From the NCBI RefSeq assembly GCF_019263585.2, contig NZ_JADQDF010000001.1, forward strand, positions 3,038,001-3,102,000: a stretch of DNA of 64,000 nucleotides, in the 5' to 3' direction. The notes under the pieces were generated by a model, which had not been told where the DNA came from, did no database searches, and was given only the letters and a program-made list of their open reading frames with translations. The first letter of the stretch is position 1, and each line of letters opens with the position of its first letter. Positions 27,842 through 35,589 of this stretch are shown one piece after another. A program made the translations under genes and the position numbers. Origin of the DNA: Pseudonocardia oceani (GTDB lineage: Bacteria; Actinomycetota; Actinomycetes; Mycobacteriales; Pseudonocardiaceae).

Positions 27842-30100
27842 ATGACCGCCGTGCAGCCCGAACCCGACCTCGAGATCGGCAAGCCCGAGACCGCCGCCGC
27901 CGGGCTGCCCGCCGTGGCCGTCAGCCTCGGGATGGCGGTCTCGCAGATGGGGCCGGTCCGCACGGCGCGCACCCTCCTGCGGCTCAACCAGGTCGACGGC
28001 TTCGACTGCATGAGCTGCGCCTGGCCCGACCCCGATCCGGAGCACCGGCACACCGCGGAGTTCTGCGAGAACGGCGCCAAGGCCGTCGCCTGGGAGGGCG
28101 ACACCCGCCGGATCGGGCCCGACTTCTTCGCCGCCCACTACCTCGCCGACCTGGAGACGCGGTCGGAGTACTGGATGGGCCAGCAGGGCAGGCTCACCGA
28201 GCCGGTCGTGCGGCGCGCGGGCGGCACGCACTACGAGCCGATCACGTGGGAGGCCGCGTTCGCGCTGGTCGCCGAGCACCTGAACGGCCTCGACAGCCCC
28301 GACGAGGCGCTGTTCTACACCTCGGGCCGCGCGTCGAACGAGGCCGCGTTCGTCTACCAGCTCTTCGCCCGCGCCTACGGCACCAACAACCTGCCCGACT
28401 GCTCGAACATGTGCCACGAGGCGACCTCGGTCGGGCTCGCCGACACCATCGGCATCGGCAAGGGCTCGGTCTCCCTCGACGACGTGCACGAGGCCGACCT
28501 CATCGTCATCTCCGGTCAGAACCCGGGCACGAACCACCCGCGGATGCTGTCGGCGCTGGAGATCGCGAAGCACAACGGCGCCACGATCGTCGCGATCAAC
28601 CCGCTGCGCGAGGCCGGGCTGCTGCAGTTCAACAACCCGCAGAAGCCGTCGGGCATCGTCGGGCGCGGCACCGAGCTGGCCGACCTCTACCTGCAGGTCC
28701 GCTCCGACGGCGACCTCGCCCTCTGGCAGGCCCTCGGGCACCTGCTGCTGGCCAGGGGCGTGGCGGACGAGGCGTTCATCGCCGAGCACACGGTCGGGTT
28801 CGACGCCTACGCCGCGCACCTGGCCGAGATCGACCGCGCCGAGGTGCTCGCCGCCACCGGCCTGGAGTGGGAGCGGATCGAGGAGCTCGCCGACCTCTTC
28901 GCGCGTTCGTCGAAGATCGTCAACTGCTGGGCCATGGGCATCACCCAGCACCGCAACGCCGTGGCGACGATCAAGGAGTTCGTCAACGTCGCCCTGCTCC
29001 AGGGCATGATCGGCAAGCTCGGCGCGGGCCTGTGCCCCGTCCGCGGGCACTCCAACGTGCAGGGCGACCGCACGATGGGCATCTGGGAGCGCTCGCCCGA
29101 CTCCTTCCTCGACGCCCTGCGCGACGAGTTCGGGTTCGAGCCCCCGCGTGAGCACGGCCTGGACGCGGTGAAGTCCGTGCGCGCGCTGCGCGACGGGCGG
29201 GCGTCGGTTTTCGTCGGGCTCGGCGGCAACTTCGCCTCGGCGATGTCGGACACCGGCGTCACGGAGGCGGCGCTGCGCGGGGCCGCGCTCACCGTGCAGA
29301 TCTCGACGAAGCTCAACCGCAGCCACGTCGCCTGCGGGGAGACCGCGCTGATCCTGCCGGCGCTGGGCCGCACCGAGAAGGACCTGTCCGGCGGCACCGA
29401 GCAGCGCATCACCGTCGAGGACTCGATGTCGTCGGTGCACGCGTCCCGCGGGCGGATGACGCCGGCGGGCCCGGAGCTGCGCTCGGAGGTCGGCATCCTC
29501 TGCGGCATCGCCTCGGCCACCCTCGGCGACCGCCACGGCATCCCGTGGGCCGCCTTCGCCGCCGACTACGACGAGATCCGCCACCGCATCGCCCGCGTCG
29601 TGCCCGGGTGCGAGGGCTACGCGGAGAAGATCAGGGAGCGGGGCGGGTTCGTCCTGCCGCACCCGCCCCGCGACAGCCGCACCTTCCCCACCGAGGCCGG
29701 CAAGGCCGTGTTCTCGGTGAGCCCGCTCGCCGCGGTCCAGGTCCCCCCGGGCCGGCTGGTGCTGCAGACGATGCGCAGCCACGACCAGTTCAACACCACG
29801 ATCTACGGCCTCGACGACCGCTACCGCGGCATCCACCACGGCCGCCGCGTCGTGTTCGTCTCGGCGGCGGACCTGGCGGAGCTCGGGTTCGCCGACGGCG
29901 AGGTCGTCGACCTGGTGGGCGAGTGGTCCGACGGGGTCGAGCGCCGCGCCCCGGGGTTCCGCCTCGTCGAGTACTCCACACCCAAGGGCTGCGCCGCCGC
30001 GTACTACCCGGAGACCAACGCGCTGATCCCGCTCGACTCGGTGGCGTTGGAGGCCGGCACGCCGACGTCGAAGTGGGTCGTGATCCGGCTGGAGCGCTGA
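27842..30100 (+). CDS. FdhF/YdeP-family molybdopterin oxidoreductase
   Basis: 752-residue molybdopterin enzyme of the FdhF/YdeP group, related to formate dehydrogenase H but of unknown substrate. N-terminal cysteines Cys56, Cys59 and Cys75 (CMSCAWP and FCENGAKAV) are characteristic of the group. Molybdopterin-binding text includes SGQNPGTNHPRML and AINPLREAG, and the C-terminal cofactor domain is around 620-745 (MRSHDQFNTTIYGLDDRYRG). There is no selenocysteine TGA. Co-oriented with the XRE gene nine bases upstream; ended by the 20-bp hairpin at 30107. Homologues are linked to acid stress, which is not shown here. Confidence 0.9.
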   Translation: MTAVQPEPDLEIGKPETAAAGLPAVAVSLGMAVSQMGPVRTARTLLRLNQVDGFDCMSCAWPDPDPEHRHTAEFCENGAKAVAWEGDTRRIGPDFFAAHYLADLETRSEYWMGQQGRLTEPVVRRAGGTHYEPITWEAAFALVAEHLNGLDSPDEALFYTSGRASNEAAFVYQLFARAYGTNNLPDCSNMCHEATSVGLADTIGIGKGSVSLDDVHEADLIVISGQNPGTNHPRMLSALEIAKHNGATIVAINPLREAGLLQFNNPQKPSGIVGRGTELADLYLQVRSDGDLALWQALGHLLLARGVADEAFIAEHTVGFDAYAAHLAEIDRAEVLAATGLEWERIEELADLFARSSKIVNCWAMGITQHRNAVATIKEFVNVALLQGMIGKLGAGLCPVRGHSNVQGDRTMGIWERSPDSFLDALRDEFGFEPPREHGLDAVKSVRALRDGRASVFVGLGGNFASAMSDTGVTEAALRGAALTVQISTKLNRSHVACGETALILPALGRTEKDLSGGTEQRITVEDSMSSVHASRGRMTPAGPELRSEVGILCGIASATLGDRHGIPWAAFAADYDEIRHRIARVVPGCEGYAEKIRERGGFVLPHPPRDSRTFPTEAGKAVFSVSPLAAVQVPPGRLVLQTMRSHDQFNTTIYGLDDRYRGIHHGRRVVFVSAADLAELGFADGEVVDLVGEWSDGVERRAPGFRLVEYSTPKGCAAAYYPETNALIPLDSVALEAGTPTSKWVVIRLER

Positions 30101-30106
30101 CGCGCC

Positions 30107-30148
30107 CGTGAGTGGCGATCGTGCCCAGGGGCACGATCGCCACTCACG
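30107..30148. terminator. Perfect 20-bp hairpin terminator
   Basis: 30107-30126 (CGTGAGTGGCGATCGTGCCC) pairs exactly with 30129-30148, leaving a loop of two bases at the centre. Between the convergent FdhF-type gene and a membrane-protein gene, so it can end both. Confidence 0.82.
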
Positions 30149-30151
30149 AGG

Positions 30152-30658
30152 TCAGGCGGCGACCGGGGTGGGGCGGGTGGCGCCGTGCAGGGCGCCGGCG
30201 AGCAGGACCGCGCCGGGCAGCACCCCGGCGAGCAGCGCCACCACCGCGGGCGACGCACCGGTGACGGCGGCGACCAGACCGGCGATGCCGCACAGCGCCA
30301 GGGCCACCCCGACCCGGGCGAGCGAGGGTGCCGACCACATCCGCGCCAGCGGCAGGAAGTGCACGCCGACCACGATCGTCACCCAGGGCAGCGGCGGCAG
30401 GCCGAGCGCGTTGAGCACCTGCGCCCCGGCGACGATCGCCACCACCTCGGCGAGCACCACGAGCCAGTAACCGCGAGAGAAGTGCGGCGGGCCCGACGGC
30501 CCGGTCCCGCGCCGGCGCAGCACCGCGACCAGGAGGGCGACGAACGCCAGCACCCCGGCGACCTGCACCACCGGCCCGGCGGGCGTCCCCAGCGCCCCCG
30601 CGTTGACCAGCACGTAGACCAGGCCGAACGACCCGCCGACGAGAGACCCGATGTTCAT
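30152..30658 (-). CDS. Small integral membrane protein, function unknown
   Basis: 168-residue protein with five likely transmembrane helices: 6-28, 33-48, 63-85, 90-105 and 112-155. Most of the chain is hydrophobic with short basic loops such as LRRRGTGPSG. I recognise no family beyond generic actinobacterial membrane proteins. It starts at ATG 30658 and ends next to the hairpin at 30107, so it is probably a single-gene transcript. Confidence 0.68.
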   Translation of the reverse strand: MNIGSLVGGSFGLVYVLVNAGALGTPAGPVVQVAGVLAFVALLVAVLRRRGTGPSGPPHFSRGYWLVVLAEVVAIVAGAQVLNALGLPPLPWVTIVVGVHFLPLARMWSAPSLARVGVALALCGIAGLVAAVTGASPAVVALLAGVLPGAVLLAGALHGATRPTPVAA

Positions 30659-30704
30659 GGACCGAGCCTGACCGACGTCCGCGGCTCTCCGGTAGGTACG
30701 GATG

Positions 30705-30920
30705 TCACACGTCGGCGGCGGCGGTGTCCGGCTCGGGCTCGAAGATCGCCTCGATGGGCTGCCCGAACAGGCGCGCGATGCGGAAGGCGAGCGGGAGGCT
30801 GGGGTCGTAGCGGCCCGTCTCCAGGGCGTTGACGGTCTGCCGGGAGACGTCGAGCCGGTCGGCCAGCGCCGCCTGGGTCCAGCCGCGCGCCTCCCGCAGC
30901 GCCTTGAGGCTGTTCCTCAC
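30705..30920 (-). CDS. Short XRE-family regulator paired with a membrane protein
   Basis: 71-residue HTH protein of the compact type (XRE/YozG-like): VRNSLKALREARGWTQAALA, then RLDVSRQTVNALETGRYDPS, then FRIARLFGQPIEAIFEPE. The GTG at 30920 overlaps the stop of the membrane-protein gene upstream by four bases (GTGA). Such pairs of short XRE protein plus small membrane protein are common in Gram-positives, where the membrane protein often modulates the regulator. Probable target is the repeat pair at 31312 and 31360. Confidence 0.87.
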   Translation of the reverse strand: MRNSLKALREARGWTQAALADRLDVSRQTVNALETGRYDPSLPLAFRIARLFGQPIEAIFEPEPDTAAADV

Positions 30921-31330
30921 CGCGCCGACACCGCGGCGGCCACGGCCCAGGCGAGCATGCCGACCCCGTAGACGATCCAGCCGGTCATCGGCACGACCAG
31001 CCCGGCGACGTCGAGGAAGCCCAGCGTGACCGACGCGATCATGGCGGCGGCGAAGCCGACGGCGAGCCCGCGCAGCAGCAGCCCGCGCTGGTGGTCGTCG
31101 ATGCGGCGCACGTGCCGGACCACGGCCCGGATGATCCACAGCGCGGGCAGGACCGGCAGCAGCGCCCAGAGGAACCGCCACGGGCTCGTGCCGTCGAGGT
31201 CGCCGAGGGCCACGACCGCGCCGAGGACGACGACGTAGCCGACGATGCCCGGCCAGAAGTCGCGGTGGTAGGCGCGGGAGCGGGCCCGGTCGCCGCTGCT
31301 CCGCCGCCCGTTGTCAAGCTCGCTTGTCAT
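30917..31330 (-). CDS. Membrane partner of the short XRE regulator
   Basis: 137-residue membrane protein with four predicted helices (about 30-50, 55-75, 92-110 and 112-135) and a basic cytoplasmic N-terminus. Starts at ATG 31330 (MTSELDNGRRSSGDRARS); GTGGAG lies upstream. Its stop overlaps the XRE gene. The start codon lies immediately beside the first operator copy, which runs into the first codons. Possibly related to DUF2178-like proteins but I cannot assign a family. Likely controls or anchors the regulator. Confidence 0.72.
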   Translation of the reverse strand: MTSELDNGRRSSGDRARSRAYHRDFWPGIVGYVVVLGAVVALGDLDGTSPWRFLWALLPVLPALWIIRAVVRHVRRIDDHQRGLLLRGLAVGFAAAMIASVTLGFLDVAGLVVPMTGWIVYGVGMLAWAVAAAVSAR

Positions 31331-31377
31331 GGCTCCACCCTGCACGCACCGGGTGGGGATGTCAAGCGTACTTGTCA
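31312..31377. promoter_or_regulatory. Two copies of an 18-bp operator before the membrane/XRE pair
   Basis: TGTCAAGCTCGCTTGTCA at 31312-31329 and TGTCAAGCGTACTTGTCA at 31360-31377 differ only in the three central bases and start 48 bases apart. They flank the untranslated region of the membrane-protein gene; on the minus strand the distal copy also provides a TTGACA at 31365-31360 that may be the -35 box. Likely target of the 71-residue XRE regulator. Confidence 0.68.
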
Positions 31378-32280
31378 GGGCAGCTCCAGCACGACCTTTC
31401 CCGCCTCGTGGCCCCGCTCCACCGCCGCCAGCGCGGCGCCGGCCTCGTCGAACGGGCGGACGCTCGTGACGTGCGGGTCCAGCGCGCCCGCCCCGACCAG
31501 CCGCGCCAGCCCGGTGAGGACCGCCGTGCTGCGGTCGCGGGTGACGTCGGCGCCGCCCAGGTCCGCGACCAGCGGCTTGTCGGCCACCGAGCGCAGCCGG
31601 GAGCGGTCGGTGAGCAGCCCCGCGACGGTGCGCAGGGCGTCACCGCCCACGAGGTCGAACACGGCGTCGACGCCGCCGGGCGCGGCCGCGCGGACGCGGT
31701 CGAGCACGCCCTCGCCGTAGACCACCGGGACTGCGCCGAAGCGCCGCAGCAGGTCCTCCTTGGCCCGGCTCGCGATGCCGACGACCGTGATCCCCCGCGC
31801 CACGGCGAGCTGCACGACGGGCAGGCCCACCCCGCCGCCCGCGCCGTTGACCAGCAGAATCGCCCCGGGCGCGAGGTCGAGGCCGGCGAGCGCGTCGTAC
31901 GCGGTGCCCGCGGCGACGGGGAGCACGGCGGCGTCGGCGGGCGACACCGCGTCCGGCCGGTGCGCCGCGAACGACGCCGTCACCCGGGCCAGCGGGGCGA
32001 ACCCGCCGACCATGCCGGGGCAGCCGCCGAACACCTCCTCGCCGACGGCGAACCCGGCCACGTCCGGCCCCAGCCGCTCGACGCTGCCCGCCACCTCCCG
32101 GCCGAGCACGGCGGGCGGCTCGACCCCGTAGGAGCCCTCGCGCAGCCGCCAGTCGCCGGGGTTGACCCCGGCCGCCCGGACCCGGACCAGCAGCTCGCCC
32201 GGCCCCGGCACGGGCTCGGGGACGTCGAGGAAAGCCTCCTGCTCCGGCCCGCCGACGGCGGTGAACCCGTAGGCCCTCAC
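31375..32280 (-). CDS. NADP-dependent zinc-less medium-chain dehydrogenase (quinone oxidoreductase type)
   Basis: 301-residue MDR-superfamily enzyme with N-terminal GroES-like domain (about 1-120; RVRAAGVNPGDWRLREG) and a Rossmann domain with LLVNGAGGGVGLPVVQLA (about 145). There are no structural zinc cysteines, which points to the quinone oxidoreductase/enoyl reductase branch. Start GTG 32280 overlaps the aminotransferase stop by four bases (GTGA). Substrate unknown; reduction of quinones or enones with NADPH is likely. Confidence 0.87.
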   Translation of the reverse strand: MRAYGFTAVGGPEQEAFLDVPEPVPGPGELLVRVRAAGVNPGDWRLREGSYGVEPPAVLGREVAGSVERLGPDVAGFAVGEEVFGGCPGMVGGFAPLARVTASFAAHRPDAVSPADAAVLPVAAGTAYDALAGLDLAPGAILLVNGAGGGVGLPVVQLAVARGITVVGIASRAKEDLLRRFGAVPVVYGEGVLDRVRAAAPGGVDAVFDLVGGDALRTVAGLLTDRSRLRSVADKPLVADLGGADVTRDRSTAVLTGLARLVGAGALDPHVTSVRPFDEAGAALAAVERGHEAGKVVLELP

Positions 32281-33455
32281 GCGGCCGCGCCCAGCGCCGC
32301 GGGCAGCCCGGCCAGGCGCGTGACGGCCTCGGCCAGCACCTCGTCGCGCTTGCAGAACGCGAACCGCACCAGCGTGCGCCCGAGTTCCGGGTCGGTGCAG
32401 AACACCGACACGGGCACCGCCGCCACGCCGATCAGCTCGGGCAGCCGCCAGCACAGGTCCGCCCCGTCGGTGACGCCCAGCGGCGCGACGTCGGTGACCA
32501 CGAAGTACGTGCCGGCCGACGGGTGCACCGTGAGCCCGGCCGCCCGCAGCCCGTCGGACAGCAGGTCGCGCTTGCCCTGCAGGCCCGTCGCGATGCCGGA
32601 GAAGAACGCGTCGGGCAGGGCCAGCGCCGACGCGATCGCCGGCTGGAACGGCGCCCCGCTGACGTAGGTGAGGAACTGCTTGGCCGCCCGCACGGCCGCC
32701 ACCAGCTCGCGGGGTCCGTGCACCCAGCCGACCTTCCACCCGGTCACGGAGAACGTCTTGCCGGCCGAGGAGATCGTCAGCGTCCGCTCGGCCATCCCCG
32801 GCAGCGTCGCCATCGGGACGTGTGCGCGACCGTCGAACACCATGTGCTCGTACACCTCGTCGGACACCACCACCGCGCCGGACGCCGCGGCGAGGGTCCC
32901 GATCAGCGTGAGCTGCTCCGCGGAGAGCACGGTGCCGGTCGGGTTGTGGGGGGTGTTGACCAGGACGACGCGGGTGCGCGCGGAGAACGCGGCGCGCAGC
33001 TCGTCGGGGTCGAACCCGAACTCCCCGCCGGGGGTCGTCGCACGCAGCGGCACCGCCCGCAGCACCGCGCCGGCCAGCGCGGCGGTGGCGGCGTAGGAGT
33101 CGTAGTAGGGCTGGAACGTGACGACCTCGTCGCCCGGGTCGCACAGGGCGAGGACCGCGGCGGCGATGGCCTCGGTCGCGCCCGTGGTGACCAGCACGTC
33201 CTCGGGGTCGACGGACAGGCAGTGGAAGCGGCTCTGGTGCTCGGCGACCGCCGCGCGCAGCGCCGGGACCCCCGGGCCGGGCGGGTACTGGTTGATCCCG
33301 CCGGTGATGTTGGCGGCGGCGTCGGCCAGCAGCGACGGCGGTCCGTCGGTGTCGGGGAAGCCCTGGCCGAGGTTGATCGCCCCCGTCCGCAGCGCCAGCG
33401 CCGACATCTCGGCGAAGATCGTCGACGTGAACGGCCGCATGCGTTCGACCAGCAT
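32277..33455 (-). CDS. PLP-dependent class I/II aminotransferase (DapC-like)
   Basis: 392-residue fold-type I aminotransferase resembling DapC/kynurenine aminotransferases. Family text: NLGQGFPDTDGPPSLLADA near the start, NQYPPGPGVPALR, VLVNTPHNPTG, VVSDEVYEHMVFDG and the PLP-lysine segment TISSAGKTFSVTGWKVGW (Lys about 235). The arginine for the substrate carboxylate is in LVRFAFCKRDE near the C-terminus. I start at ATG 33455 (MLVERMRPFTSTIF) as in this group. Coupled to the dehydrogenase downstream. Exact amino-acid substrate unknown. Confidence 0.88.
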   Translation of the reverse strand: MLVERMRPFTSTIFAEMSALALRTGAINLGQGFPDTDGPPSLLADAAANITGGINQYPPGPGVPALRAAVAEHQSRFHCLSVDPEDVLVTTGATEAIAAAVLALCDPGDEVVTFQPYYDSYAATAALAGAVLRAVPLRATTPGGEFGFDPDELRAAFSARTRVVLVNTPHNPTGTVLSAEQLTLIGTLAAASGAVVVSDEVYEHMVFDGRAHVPMATLPGMAERTLTISSAGKTFSVTGWKVGWVHGPRELVAAVRAAKQFLTYVSGAPFQPAIASALALPDAFFSGIATGLQGKRDLLSDGLRAAGLTVHPSAGTYFVVTDVAPLGVTDGADLCWRLPELIGVAAVPVSVFCTDPELGRTLVRFAFCKRDEVLAEAVTRLAGLPAALGAAA

Positions 33456-33547
33456 GGGTCGCACGGTAACCCGGCCCGGGGAGTGGCTGCCGTCACACCC
33501 GATCGGGATCGGGAACAACGCGCCGGACGCCGCTCCTTGTCCGTGCG

Positions 33548-34807
33548 GTGACGACAACCTCCGATCGCGTCGAGACGGCCGCGACCCCCGACCGGGGTCA
33601 GCGCCTCCGGCTGATCGTGATCCTCGGATCGCTGATCGCCCTCGGCCCCCTCACGATCGACATGTACCTCCCCGCGCTGCCGACCATCACCACCGAGCTG
33701 ATGACGACCTCCGCCGTCGTCCAGCTGACGCTCACCGGCACGCTCCTGGGCCTCGCGATCGGCCAGCTGGTGATCGGCCCGCTCTCCGACCGCTTCGGTC
33801 GCAAGCGCCCGCTGATCGCCGGCACCGCGCTGCACGTGGTGGCGTCGCTGCTGTGCGCCGTCGCGCCGAACATCGCCGTGCTCGGTTCCCTGCGGGTGCT
33901 GCAGGGCGTGGGCGCCGCGGCCGGCGCCGTCATCGCGCTGGCGATCGTGCGCGACCTCTACTCCGGCCGCGCGGCCGCCACGCTGCTCTCCCGGCTGATC
34001 CTCGTCATGGGCGCCGCCCCGGTCATCGCGCCGACGCTGGGCGGTGAGCTGCTGCGCTTCACCTCGTGGCGCGGGGTGTTCGTCGCCCTCGCCGCGTTCG
34101 GCCTGGTCCTGCTGCCCGTCGCGCTGGTCGGGCTGCGCGAGACGCTGCCGCCCTCGCGGCGCCGCACCGCCGGCCTCGCCGGCACGCTGCGCGACTACGG
34201 CGCCCTGTTCCACGACCGCACGTTCGTCGGTCTCGTCGTCGTCGCCGGGCTCGCGATGTCGGCGCTGCTGGGCTACGTCTCGGGCTCGTCGTTCGTGTTC
34301 CAGGGCCAGTTCGGGCTCGACCAGCAGCAGTTCGGGCTGGTCTTCGGCTCGGGCGCGATCTTCCTGATCCTCGCGACCCAGCTCAATCCGGTGTTCCTGC
34401 GCTGGTTCGAGCCGCGGCAGATCCTGCTCGCCGCCGTCTCCGCCGGCGCCTTCTTCGGCCTGCTGCTCGTGCTGATCGCGACCACCGGCTTCGCCGGCAT
34501 CGTCGGAATCGTCGGCGGGATGTGGCTGGTGCTGTTCTGCACCGGCCTCGCGCTGCCCAATGCCCCCGCCGTCGCCCTGTCGCGCCACGGCGAGACCGCG
34601 GGCACCGCGGCCGCGCTGCTCGGGGCCGTGCAGTTCGGCATCGGCGCGGTCATCTCGCCGGTCGTCGGGCTGCTGGGCAACGACGCCGTCGCGATGGCCT
34701 CGGTCGTCGCGGGCGGGCTGGTGCTGGCGCTGGTCGTGCTGGTCACCGTCGTCCGGCCGTGGGCGCTGCCCGACATCGAGGCGGAGGCCGCGCCCGCGGT
34801 CGCCTGA
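33548..34807 (+). CDS. Bcr/CflA-family MFS drug exporter
   Basis: 419-residue major facilitator with 12 predicted helices. The first helices read LIALGPLTIDMYLPALP, the signature of the Bcr/CflA family, and the loop 2-3 motif is GPLSDRFGRKRPLIAG. Helix 4-5 text is RVLQGVGAAAGAVIALAIVRD. Known relatives export bicyclomycin, chloramphenicol or dipeptides; nothing here decides. Start GTG 33548 with 92 bases from the divergent aminotransferase start. Ends ten bases before the convergent YczE-like gene. Confidence 0.9.
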   Translation: MTTTSDRVETAATPDRGQRLRLIVILGSLIALGPLTIDMYLPALPTITTELMTTSAVVQLTLTGTLLGLAIGQLVIGPLSDRFGRKRPLIAGTALHVVASLLCAVAPNIAVLGSLRVLQGVGAAAGAVIALAIVRDLYSGRAAATLLSRLILVMGAAPVIAPTLGGELLRFTSWRGVFVALAAFGLVLLPVALVGLRETLPPSRRRTAGLAGTLRDYGALFHDRTFVGLVVVAGLAMSALLGYVSGSSFVFQGQFGLDQQQFGLVFGSGAIFLILATQLNPVFLRWFEPRQILLAAVSAGAFFGLLLVLIATTGFAGIVGIVGGMWLVLFCTGLALPNAPAVALSRHGETAGTAAALLGAVQFGIGAVISPVVGLLGNDAVAMASVVAGGLVLALVVLVTVVRPWALPDIEAEAAPAVA

Positions 34808-34817
34808 TGCCCGCCGC

Positions 34818-35456
34818 TCACGCCACCGGGCGCGGTGCCGGCTCCCGCACCACCACGAACGGCAGGAACAGCTGCGTCAGCGGGCCGATGGCCAGCGCGT
34901 AGAGCACCGTGCCGACGCCGACGGTGCCGCCGAGCAGCCACCCCGCCGCCAGCACGGTGACCTCGATGCCCGTCCGCACCAGCCGCAGCGAGCCGCCGGT
35001 GCGGGCGGCGAGGCCGGTCATCAGGCCGTCGCGCGGGCCCGGGCCGAGCCGCGCGCCGACGTACGCCGCCGACGCCACGCCGTTGAGCACGATCCCGCCC
35101 GCCATCAGGGCGATCCGGGCGGGCAGGCCGCCGGGGGCGGGGATCAGGGCCAGGGCGAGGTCGACGGTCACGGCGATGACCAGCACGTTCGCCACCGTCC
35201 CGATCCCCGGCCGCTGCCGCAGCGGGATCCACAGCAGCAGCACGACCACGCCCGTCACCGCCGTGATCAGCCCGAACCCGAGCGGCGTCTGCCGCGTCAG
35301 CCCCTCGTGCAGCACGTCCCACGGGTTGAGCCCGAGCGTCGCGCGGATCTGCATGGCCATCGAGGTGCCGTAGAGGGCGAGCCCGGCCACGAGCTGGACG
35401 AGCCGTCGGGCGGGTGCGTGCGAGAGGGGGAGCGTGCGGAGCTCGATCGCGGCCAT
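34818..35456 (-). CDS. YczE/YitT-like membrane protein
   Basis: 212-residue protein with about five helices. The core LYGTSMAMQIRATLGLNPWDVLHEGL is characteristic of the YczE family (residues about 25-52), followed by GFGLITAVTGVVVLLLWIPL and a conserved GPGPRDGLMTGL. Families with this fold are often divergent from MocR-type regulators; none is adjacent here. Start ATG 35456. The 133-base gap to the TPM gene contains a TGGCCTGG/CCAGGGCCA palindrome (35477-35497) and ATGAT/ATCAT (35553-35569) that could be operators. Confidence 0.85.
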   Translation of the reverse strand: MAAIELRTLPLSHAPARRLVQLVAGLALYGTSMAMQIRATLGLNPWDVLHEGLTRQTPLGFGLITAVTGVVVLLLWIPLRQRPGIGTVANVLVIAVTVDLALALIPAPGGLPARIALMAGGIVLNGVASAAYVGARLGPGPRDGLMTGLAARTGGSLRLVRTGIEVTVLAAGWLLGGTVGVGTVLYALAIGPLTQLFLPFVVVREPAPRPVA

Positions 35457-35589
35457 GCGTCCATCGTCGCCGGAGTGGCCTGGTCCGCCAGGGCCAATCT
35501 GGGCCCGGTGGCCCGGTCGGCGGCGCCGCACGGCCGTGATCCGGGGAGCGTCATGATGAGCGGATCATTCGCCGTTCGCGGAGGTCGTC

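Noticed and set aside
27842-30100. Possible selenocysteine formate dehydrogenase
   Set aside because: No in-frame TGA and no SECIS-like need; the cysteine pattern is that of the FdhF/YdeP group.
33455-33557. Longer aminotransferase start at 33557
   Set aside because: The extra residues do not match the family start, and the segment overlaps the divergent exporter start; ATG 33455 fits.
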